Part shown: piece by piece, positions 55,992 through 64,000 of the stretch
Numbering within the stretch: the first letter of the stretch is position 1
Layout of the letters: every line of letters begins with the position of its first letter
From: Massariosphaeria phaeospora
Taxonomy: Eukaryota > Ascomycota > Dothideomycetes > Pleosporales
DNA: 64,000 bases
NCBI GenBank assembly: GCA_011032825.1
Contig: JAADJZ010000037.1
Coordinates: forward strand, 124,001 to 188,000
Direction of reading: 5' to 3'
Notes under the pieces: model-generated
Told to the model about the DNA's origin: nothing
Database searches by the model: none
The model's input: only the letters and a program-made list of their open reading frames with translations
Translations under genes and position numbers: made by a program

Positions 55992-57600
55992 AACAGAAAA
56001 AACTATTACAGCAAAAAAAATAGCCTACGAAGTTACAAAAACACTTATTGCTAATTACAAATTGCTAGAATAGTTTATTACAAATAGAAATAAGCTGTTT
56101 ACATTAAAGTTTTGAAATACGTTTTTAGCTTAGCTAGAAGTTGCAAAGAAACTATCAACTAGCTTTTACTTACAAACAAATAGCCAAACGAAACGAATAA
56201 ACTAAATGTTAAAATAGTACCTACGCATGTACGCTAACAAGCTGTAAAACAACTAAGTTAAACTTTTGCTAACAGCACAATTAGCTTACAATAGTACAAG
56301 ATTTACAACTACAAAACACTTGCTATACTACGCAAACTACGAATATAAGCTAGTAGCTTATTAAAATTTAAAAAACATTAAAAGCATTTCTACAAAAGCG
56401 AATAAAAAAGCTTAAAGAATGCGATAATTACATAATAAACTAAGTTAACAAATTGCTTAAAAGAACTTTACGACAGCTAAATTAGCAAATAAAAAAAAGC
56501 TTAAGAAACTAACTTTTAAAAAGAAGAATAGAGTTTTTCTTTTACAAAAAAATTTGAAAACTAAACAGCTATGCAACAAATTAAACAACTTTTAAGTAGA
56601 ACTATTTAAAATTCTAAAAGTTAAAGAACTTGTATTATTTAAACTATAGCTACTTACAAGCATGCGCATATACTTAGTTTTTTACAAATTACTTTTTAAA
56701 CTAGCACTACTAGACATCGAAGTAGCAACTAATATCAAACTCAAAAACAAAGAGTACGAAGTTGAAAAAGTTAAAAACTTATAAAAGTTTAAAAGTTAGT
56801 AGAAGTACTTAGTTAAATAGCAAGAATAGCTAAAGAGCTAGAATACATAGAAACTAATACGAAATTTTACAAACTGCAAAGAACTAGTGCGAACATATTA
56901 CCAACAAAATTTAGAAGCAAAAAGTTCAAGTTCTCTAGAAAAGTAAAAAAGTTAAAGAAAAAAAAAATAAGTAAAGAAAAGTTAGTTTGTAACTAGCTTA
57001 AGTTAGTTGAAAGCGTTTTAAATAGTAGTAGTATAAGACTATTAGTAGAAGTTGTACTTTTAAAATTAACAATAGCGTTAAACTACGCTGCTTTTAGTTT
57101 TTTTAACTTTTCAATAGCAGTTTACTTATTAGCAAAACGCTAATTTCTTTTTATTTTAGTAATAGAAAGCTCTACTTAAAGAGTAGCAGCACGAAACTTA
57201 GCTTTAAACACTAACTAAGTAGCTTAAATTCGCGTAGACAGCACTTATTGTTTAGCTAGCAAAAGCTAATATTGCAAGTTGCAACGCTTTTGCTAAAAAG
57301 CTATTTATTTTCTTTTTGTTAAAGCAAGACTATAGAGCGCGCTTAACTAAAAACACTTAGCACACTTGTTTAACAAAAAGTTAACTAAGCACTTTAGATT
57401 CTTTTTAAAACAACAACTATAAAAAGCGAGCATTTTTAAACTAGTTTTACAAATTTAAGCAACTTGATTGTAATAGTAGCAAGTTAACTTAAAGCATAGA
57501 TTTACAAAAAACAGAAACTTAAGCATATTTAAACTTAAAAACTTAAAAAAATACAAAAGAAAGCTACGACACAATAGAAATTAAAGTTAACTTACTTTTA
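55992..57600 (+). pseudogene. RIP-degraded El2 integrase, second part
   Basis: Continues the integrase cut by El3. The plus strand reads YEVTKTLIANYKLLE, then LSTSFYLQTNSQTKRIN (the 'LSTAYHPQTDGQTER' block) and LRMYANKL...VKLLLTAQLAYNSTRF. This shows that the two flanks of El3 are one gene. A Lys/Glu-rich C-terminal region follows to about 56800; 56900-57600 has no recognisable domain. Confidence 0.82.
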
Positions 57601-57686
57601 TACGAAACAGTACTTTTGATGCAAAACACAAAACAAACTAGCACAGCATAGCAAAACAGCTATTAAAATAATATTTTTAAAAAAAA

Positions 57687-58174
57687 GAATACTAGGTATT
57701 GTAGACTAAGCAACGACGTAGAAAAGTTGTTAGAGCTTGCAAATTTGCAAAACAAAAGTACAGCAATGCGCAAAGCAAAATTAAATTAGCAATTACGTAA
57801 TAGTAATTAGTGCGATTAGAGCTTTAGCGAACTAAGTATACTAAGCGCTTACTACTTAGCTAGCTTAAAGCGCTTAGTAACTAAGCGCACTAAGCGAACT
57901 AAGTAGAACGCTTTTAGCAAAGAATTATAGAACTATATAAATTAGTAGAATTTTCTTTACAATTTAGATTTTTTGTAGTTAACTCTTTTAAGTACATTAT
58001 ACATATAAATTGAATCTATAAGCAACAACCGTGTACTTTGTTATTCTATTTAAAATAAAAATAAAATTGTTTTTTTTTGTTGTTGTTAAGCTTTTTGAAC
58101 ACAGAACAATTTCTTAGGCAGAATTTTCGAGTTCGATAACGCAAACTTTCGATAAAAGAACACTTCTAATAACA
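57687..58174 (+). repeat. El2 3' LTR, inner end truncated
   Basis: 488 bp. It lacks about the first 16 bases (TGTTACAAACAAAAAT of the 5' LTR) at its junction with the polypurine tract; the rest matches the 5' LTR. Confidence 0.85.
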
Positions 58175-58189
58175 CTTTATTCTTAACTA

Positions 58190-59560
58190 TTAAAGTTTTT
58201 TCTACTTAAACTTGCTTTTTTTTATGCGATTTACGTTGCGTAGCAGCTTTATTTGCTATTTTTAGCTTAGCTATTTTCTATTGCGCTAACACTAGCTTGT
58301 GCGCGATAATAGCTACTTTTTTAAAACTTTTTTAAAAGCTTTTACTATAGACGTTAGTAAGCTATCTATATACTTCTAAATTCTTGCTTTTACAAGCGTT
58401 AATTGCAACTCTAGTTTAAAAGTATTACTTAGAGTTTGCAACTGCTAGAGCTTGTTGTTAATAAGTAGTAGTAGTAATAAAGTACGTTATAACTCGTTCT
58501 AAGTCAAATAAAACTAATCTAGCGCTTCGAAACTTTTTTTGAATATTACTAAAAGTAATTGCTGCATTATAAGCGCGTATAAAGTATAGTAAAAACTTAG
58601 GTTTTGTAATGTAAGTAATTTAGTTGCGTATAAAATCTTTAGCTTAGCGCTTGTACGCTTTTTTTAAAGAAGCAAAACAACTTACATTAAAAAGCTATAG
58701 AAAGTGCAATAAGTGCAAAAGCATGCAAATAGTAATAATCTTGTTCTTTTTGCAATATTGCTAGAATGCAAGCGAGTTATAGCTTTTATAGCTATTAATT
58801 GCAAGTAGTTAGTAGCTACTAACTACTTTTTTCTTTGTATACTTATTAAAGTGCTTTAACTACTGTAGTTTAAGTTTATTTGTTGTTTAGCTTTTTTTAG
58901 AAACTACAATAACCTAGTTCTAAAGCAGATTTTTTTTCTTGTACTAAGCAAAGAAGTAATAGTAGCTCTCAAAAATAATAAAAAGTAAAATAGCTTACTT
59001 TGTTGCGTTAATGCTTTAGATAACTATTGTTTACTTTCTATTACTTTGCTATATTGCCTTTAGCTATTCTTGTTTCTCTAAAGTAGTAACAACTGCTTTA
59101 GTTAATATCTAGCCTATTATAAAGCTTGTTTTGTTAAAGTTGTACATATTTACATTCTAGATACTATACTTAGCTTTTATATTAGCTACTAGGCGAAACT
59201 AGCTTTAAATAACTTTAAAAATTTTGCAAAGCGCTTTTTTGTAATTGTACTTGCAATTAAACTTTATTGTAAACTTAAAGCAGTGCATAACCTACGTACT
59301 AAGCTAGTTTAAGCTAATCTAGCTTAGATTGCGCTTTGCGCGCATAGAATTGGCTATATTAGCTACAACTGCAAGCTTAAAAAGAAATCTACGCAATATA
59401 AGCTTAAGTATATACTTAACAACTACGCTTTTTTTAGTTTTTGTTAAATTCTTTAATTTAGGCTAGTAATCTACTTGTAAAGTCTGTCCTGCGCGTTGGC
59501 AGCTTAGTGTTAATTAATCAACGTTGTAGATAGCTGCAGCGCGTTGCTAAAAGAGTGTCG
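58190..59560 (-). pseudogene. RIP-degraded Fot1-like transposase of Y
   Basis: The minus strand matches the El5 transposase block for block: VIVVSKK, NKLKLQLKHFNKYTKKK-like, LLHLLHFLLLNVSCFASLKKAYKR-like, DFMRN, then LQLTLVKARI. The C-terminal end continues across El2 at 35200-35393 (LTTLKKFKARSNRKKL). Y and El5 are thus relatives of one Fot1 lineage, distinct from the X pogo lineage. Confidence 0.8.
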
Positions 59561-59844
59561 CGTTTTGTTTAAAAGCCTAAAGAGCAAGCTGTATCTAACG
59601 TTTTTTAGAAGGTTCTATCTAGTGTTGTTGTTGAGGCATCACGTAGGAGGTAGAGTTTGGTGGGAGCTTGGCAAAAGTGATGCACGAACCCGTGTGATGC
59701 ACGAACCCGTGAGGTACGTTACTTTTCTAAAGCAAGCTCTTAGTAGATACCTTGCGCACTTTTGAAAACAACGTGTACTACGATAAGAAAGTGCTTAATA
59801 AAAAAAAATCTTTAGTTACGCATGCGGCGTGCTGGACGGCGGGC

Positions 59845-60114
59845 ATGAATGTGAAGAAGGGGATCTACAGCATCACGTCCGGGACGGTGTTCGCCAGCGT
59901 GGGTGCGGACATTAAGGGGAACTTCAACTCGATTGTGATTTCCACCAAGAAGAAGTACGAGACAAGGCCAGACTGGCTGAACGTACCAGAAGTGTACCTC
60001 CGTGTCCACGAGGTTGTTTTCTGCACGGATCTTCTGCTGATCGTCGCGTCGCTGTCGCTTCCGATCGTCTCGCTCAAGGACATGCTTGCGCTTCTTCTTC
60101 TGCCTGTTGGATAA
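59845..60114 (+). CDS. Possible small protein in the GC island (doubtful)
   Basis: From the ATG at 59845 the frame reads MNVKKGIYSITSGTVFASVG and ends after 89 residues with a Leu-rich segment (LLLIVASLSLPIV). The upstream part of the frame (59752-59844) is AT-rich and unlikely to be coding. No signal peptide or family is recognised. It may be a fragment of a gene disrupted by transposons. Confidence 0.2.
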   Translation: MNVKKGIYSITSGTVFASVGADIKGNFNSIVISTKKKYETRPDWLNVPEVYLRVHEVVFCTDLLLIVASLSLPIVSLKDMLALLLLPVG

Positions 60115-60269
60115 GGGCGTGGAGGACTCGGCGGGCCTGCATGCCGGCGGTGCAGATGAGCCGAGGACGTCGGTCGTGGATCGGTGCGCGGCATAACAGC
60201 CAATGCGAGCAGTACCCGGCGGCGTTTCGTGTGCCTGGGTGTGCGCTCGTTGCCGTGTCGGATCACGAT

Positions 60270-60480
60270 CGCTGGCCCGCCGCATCGCTCAAATCTGCCA
60301 GGCCGTTCGGCGCGGGGCAAGGAGCCCAAGACGCAGCGAGAGTCGAGTGGCGCCGTCACCATTAAGTTGGTGCGACCATCTCGCGGCCGTCGCTGCGCGA
60401 CGACTGGTGCTGAATTGCGGCCGCCGCGTCGCTCAAATCTGCCAGGCCCTTTAGGCGCGGGGCAAGGAGCTCAAGACGCG
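60270..60480. repeat. Direct repeat of about 55 bp in the GC island
   Basis: Two copies about 143 bp apart share CGTCGCTCAAATCTGCCAGG (first copy CATCGCTC...) and GGCGCGGGGCAAGGAG. The second copy is followed by the near-identical CTCAAGACGC (first copy CCCAAGACGC). Confidence 0.7.
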
Positions 60481-61079
60481 GTGATGGCGCGCAAATAACA
60501 GCAGTCGCGAGCAGCCTAAGCGGTGAGCGCGAGTGTTGAGGCGCAATTGTACTCATGAGCTTGTCTGCGTGGTGTATGTTGTTCTGTGCGAGGATGTGCG
60601 AGGCGGATGAGGATATGAGGGTTGTCGAGGCGGCGGAGTCGCGGGAAGGGGTGGTTACAGCGCAGAGGCAGGAGCTGGCGGAGGGGTTCGTAGAGGAGGG
60701 GAGGTCGTGCTGCGATGTCGCGGCGCGACGAGGAATTGCGACGTAGCCGGCCTCGACGGTCGGCGGGCATGTAGTTTGGACGATTACATTTTCGCCCTTG
60801 CGTCGCCAATGCCGTGGGCTTGGCATCCGCCGATAGGTGAGAAAAGCCGCGCAGGGATTTGGACCTACTTGAGATGCTCCGCCTGACGATACCAGTGCCG
60901 CTGGAGCGATATGTTAGTCTGGCAGGCAATGGCAAACTTCACGCTAATTTCGATTGCGATGCTGAATTTGGAGAGGCGATGGGCGAGCAGAACCTCACCT
61001 TATTAGGGGAGTGGACATGAATTGAGGCTGCATTCAGTCTCTGCAATCTCATGGATTGGCAAGCAAGTCAGCATATATA

Positions 61080-61775
61080 CCGTGTCCGTGCGCGCGGCGT
61101 CCGAAGTCGCGCGGCGTCCGCGGAACAACATGCTTACTACTGCAAAGATGCGTTTATTGCAACAGCTACAACAGCTATTATTACAAGATTTTTTAGTAAA
61201 GCAACTGTATACATGCTTGCTATTAACTTGTATTAATTATATTTACGTAGAAGCTTAATAGCGCAGCTACAAAAGTTAACTTTAGGTAGAGCTTCTAGTG
61301 CAGCTTTTAAAAGCTTCGCAACAACTACAAAGCTGCTACTGCGTTTCTATTGCTTAGGCTTTAGTAAAAAAAAACTTAAAACTTTTCGCTTGCTTTTTTA
61401 GGTAGTTTAAAGTGCTTTTTTAGTATTTTAAGCTGCGATCTAAGTAGCGCGCGCAGTTTTTTTTTTTAGCTTACTTTTTAGCACGTACTACTTTAGCTTT
61501 TTCTTTTGCTACACGCTTTTTCTTTGCTTGCTGCTTTTAAAGTAGCTTAGCAGTAGCTAGAAGCTTCTTTCTATTCGCCTTTGCAAGCTACTTTTTATGC
61601 TTTTTTTATTGTTTTACTGCTTTTTGTACACGTGCTTCTTTAATTTTTTATAAAAACTAGAAAATAGTAATACTATAGTACTTCTTGCGCTGCTATAAGT
61701 TAAAAAGCTTGCTGCGCTTTTTTTGCTTTTTCTTAGTAGTAAGCGCTTTTTTAGCTTATTATTTTTATAGTATAG
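61080..61775 (-). mobile_element. Pogo-type transposon X4, cut by X5
   Basis: The terminal repeat CCGTGTCCGTGCGCGCGGCG at 61080 is unmutated and identical to the outer end of X1 at 21634; TA precedes it (61078-61079). The interior (61130-61770) is the RIP-mutated 3' part of an X-type element, with the Lys/Arg-rich transposase tail on the minus strand at about 61340-61770. It stops at a TA (61776-61777) where X5 begins; the rest may lie beyond the window. Confidence 0.78.
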
Positions 61776-61777
61776 TA

Positions 61778-64000
61778 CTATGTTCGTGCACTTTGTGCTT
61801 GAATTTATTTTATACCTTGCTAAATACTAACGCGCGTTTTAATACTATAACTTTAACGCGCGATAATTCTACAACTATAGCTTCTATTAATAAAGCAATT
61901 GCAAATTTAAAATCGCGCGATTTCGAAAAGCGATTTACGTTGAAGCAAGTTGCTAAAAAATAAAGCGTTAATTGCTTAACGCTAGGTTAGCGCTAGAAAC
62001 GCGTAACGAGCTTTAGAAGCGAAAAATACGCTTATTAAAAAGCTTTTAGTTTACAATAGAAGTTGAAGCTTACAGAATATATTAAAGCGTTTACAAAGAA
62101 AAGCTTGCTACCTACTAAAGAAATAATTAGAAATTTCGCATTATTTATAGCCAAACGAGAGCTTAGCAAAAGCTAGGTTACTTGCTTTATTAACTAACAC
62201 AAACTCGAGCTTATTTCAAAGTAAACTCGCGCTATAAATCGTACGCGCTACTAAACTAATTTATATAATAAGTATGCATACTACTTTAATCTTTTGCATT
62301 AAAAAATAGCTAACTACTGCTTTAAAGCTCGTAATATATTTAATATAAATAAAAAAAGCTTTCTTGTTAAAATTGTTAGAAAAAGCAAAAGAATCTTTAG
62401 CAAACGTTAATAGAATAAAAAAAAAGTTAGAGCATTACTTTAAAAGAAATTACGTAAATTCTTAACGCTTTTAGCTTGTATTTGCGCTAATAAGAGCTTA
62501 TTGCTGCTAGGCCTTATCTTTGCTTTAGCGCAAAAAGCAATTAAATCAAACTAGGTAGAAAACGTTACTGTTAGAGTATACTAAGTTTTTATTTTATTAT
62601 TTCTATTAGGTTAAAGCAATAATAACGTTAAGTTAGCATAGCTTAAGCAAGTGTTTAATTGCTGTACAAAAAAAAAGCTTAGCTAAGCGCATAAAAAAGT
62701 AACAATTGCTTATTGTTAATAGCTATAGCTTTTATATAACAATAGAGTTTATTAACTATTGCAATTGCAATTGAATTTTTCTAATAGTGTTTTTTTTTAT
62801 TTAATTTACACGTTGCAACTGCTTAGTGTAGTTATATTCAAGCTACTTTTTTAGAGCTACTCTAACGCGCTTACTACCTATTTCTACAACGCCTAAAGCT
62901 TTATTTTAATTAAAAAAAAAACTTCTTTCTACTATTCTAGCAAGCCTAGGTTTTATCTTTTAAAGAAAATACTATTTTAAAGTTGTTTAAAGCTACTAGT
63001 GTAAAGCTAAGTAGCTTTACGTATTTGTTTTTTTTTAATTAAAAGCTACTATAGGCTATAACGAGCTAGACTAGTTCTTTGCAAAGCTTTTAAAAGTACT
63101 TCGCATCGAATTGCTACTAAAATAGCAATTCGTTTCTTTTACACGAATATACTATTTTTATTACTATACTATTAATCTATTTTAAGTATTATTAAACCTA
63201 CGATTAAACGCAGTTTTACATTTAAATCGCTTTATTAAAATACTTTTAATAAACTAATTACTTCGTTTACAATATTTAGTTTATTAAACAATTAAACTAC
63301 GTTGCTTCTAAGACACTTAGATAAAAGTTCTATTATGCAACTAAACACTTTTCAACTTTTAGTTGTAGATAAAACCAAATAGAATAAAAATACTAATAAA
63401 GAAGTTTAGATTAGTAATAGTGCTAACGTTTTAAAGCGTAGTTGCGCTTCTAGCGCTAAACTAAGCTAAAATAACCTAGTTCGCTTTAAAAAAAATCTTA
63501 ACACTTTACTTTTAAACGATAAGAATAACAACGCACTATTAAAGCTCTTTACGAAGCGAGCTTTGAACAAGCTAAAGAATTAGTAGCAGAATAAATAAAA
63601 CTATATAAAACTTATTTGCTTTAAAGCATTAAAAGCTTTATACTAAAACGAAAACAAAATAGCACTTGCTAAAGCTATTAAGCAACTAGTCGTGCTAGCA
63701 CTTGCTTAAACTATTTTCAACTAGGTTAATTTGTCTCGCTCTAAGCTACTATACTGCTATTTAAAAAAAAATCGCGTAGACTACAACTAATAGGTTTGCA
63801 ATTGCAAAAGCTACTACACAAAAAGCTTTAACTTCTTTAGCAAACTTTAAAAAGTTTTTTTTAAGTTAATGTACGTTACTAAAAACTTTCGTACGCTTTA
63901 AGAAACCTATAAAACTTATAAAAAAATGCGATTTTTTTTATAGTCTCTTACTTAGGCATTGCTTAAAGAACAAATGTTAGGTACTTTAAGTACTTCTAAG
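61778..64000 (+). mobile_element. Pogo-type transposon X5, probably running off the window
   Basis: Begins CTATGTTCGTGCACTTTGTG at the TA inside X4, a variant of the X-type terminus. The transposase reads on the plus strand. I found no right terminal repeat before base 64000, so the right limit is a guess; the last 800 bases could belong to another element. Confidence 0.55.
61850..63150 (+). pseudogene. RIP-degraded pogo transposase of X5
   Basis: Fragments on the plus strand: the HTH region KAIANLKSRDFEKRFTLKQV (61886-61945); the CENP-B-like region, LTEYIKAFTKKSLLPTKEII followed by RNFALFIAKRELSKS (62071-62173); then NIFNINKKSFLVKIV (first catalytic acid lost) and FINYCNCN...YLIYTLQLLSVVIFKLL (62750-62850). 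An open 92-codon piece at 61685-61963 covers the N-terminal part only. Not functional. Confidence 0.78.

Larger units (their letters stand above)
35394..58174 (+). mobile_element. Ty3/gypsy LTR retrotransposon El2, with nested insertions
   Basis: Flanked by LTRs at 35394-36814 (interrupted by El6) and 57687-58174. The target duplication TTTTA (35389-35393) / CTTTA (58175-58179) differs by one C-to-T change. It is inserted in the transposase of Y. Removing El6 and El3 leaves about 7.55 kb. It is the same family as El1 but in the opposite orientation, so its genes read on the plus strand. A purine tract precedes the 3' LTR (about 57676-57686). Confidence 0.88.
35091..59719 (-). mobile_element. 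Fot1-like DNA transposon Y, split by El2
   Basis: The terminal repeats are long (about 80 bp) and contain a doubled 17-18-bp unit. The right end (about 59640-59719) is unmutated and holds GATGCACGAACCCGTGT twice; the left end (35091-35170) is its inverted, RIP-mutated copy (GCATTACACAAGTTTATGC). TA duplications lie at 35089-35090 and 59720-59721. Without El2 and its 5-bp duplication, the element is 1843 bp. Confidence 0.8.
59722..61079. other. GC-rich island between RIP-mutated transposons
   Basis: About 1.36 kb with ordinary to high GC (from about 59820), lying between Y and X4. It holds overlapping frames on both strands: 59752-60114 plus (120 codons), 59865-60362 minus (165) and 60362-60826 minus (154). 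None has a recognised motif. A stretch of about 55 bp (TCAAATCTGCCAGGCC...GCGCGGGGCAAGGAG..CAAGACGC) occurs twice, near 60281 and 60424. It is probably single-copy host DNA spared by RIP; gene content is uncertain. Confidence 0.6.

Noticed and set aside
21617..59719. AT-rich block as a regional centromere
   Set aside because: Base composition alone is explained by RIP of nested transposons; nothing in the sequence is specific for a centromere. CENP-A mapping would decide.
59640..59719. GATGCACGAACCCGTGT doublet as a stand-alone minisatellite
   Set aside because: It is part of the terminal repeat of Y; the inverted, RIP-mutated partner is at 35091-35170.
1..64000. CRISPR arrays, rRNA genes, telomere repeats, tRNA genes
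   Set aside because: No array of short identical repeats with unique spacers, no rRNA-like sequence and no telomeric runs were seen. I did not recognise a tRNA by eye, but a covariance-model scan was not possible, so a tRNA cannot be fully excluded.

Overview
The window looks like a filamentous ascomycete genome of the bipartite, 'AT-isochore' kind. Pleosporales/Dothideomycetes is my inference from the gene content; no species is claimed. Evidence: short GT..AG introns, a fungal feruloyl esterase, a fungal F-box family, Fot1/pogo-type transposons, and heavy C-to-T/G-to-A decay of every repeat, the signature of repeat-induced point mutation (RIP).

Left part (1 to about 21.6 kb) has ordinary base composition and carries genes. 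A truncated uncharacterised gene at the left edge is followed by a compact block of five genes that all look lipid-related: a Spinster-like MFS transporter, a divergent cytochrome P450, a TLC-domain membrane protein, a fatty-acid-hydroxylase-superfamily enzyme and a small CDP-alcohol phosphatidyltransferase. They form two divergent pairs plus one internal gene. Both divergent promoters carry nearly the same 12-base CRE/ATF-like element, which suggests co-regulation. This block is the best candidate here for an undescribed pathway. Next come a small spliced CxxC protein gene (126 aa, three exons), a secreted feruloyl esterase, a three-copy repeat of about 170 bp, an eleven-copy 150-bp repeat array that looks like a decayed 50-residue-repeat coding sequence, an alanine-rich membrane/coiled-coil protein, a cluster of tight palindromes, and an F-box protein with six 22-residue repeats. 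From 17.2 to 20.5 kb I recognise no gene. A decayed hAT transposase lies at 20.65-21.5 kb.

Right part (21.6 to 64 kb) is an AT-rich block made almost entirely of transposons inserted into one another and mutated by RIP. The nest can be resolved from terminal repeats and target-site duplications. One series is: Fot1-like element Y, containing Ty3/gypsy element El2, containing gypsy El3, containing gypsy El4, containing Fot1-like El5. A 916-bp foldback element (El6) also sits in the 5' LTR of El2. To the left, pogo element X2 contains pogo element X1 in its terminal repeat, and X1 contains gypsy El1; pogo X3 follows. After a GC-rich island without a recognisable gene (59.72-61.08 kb), pogo copies X4 and X5 run towards the right edge. 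No intact transposase or polymerase reading frame remains. Outer element ends that face single-copy DNA are unmutated, while their inner partners are mutated.
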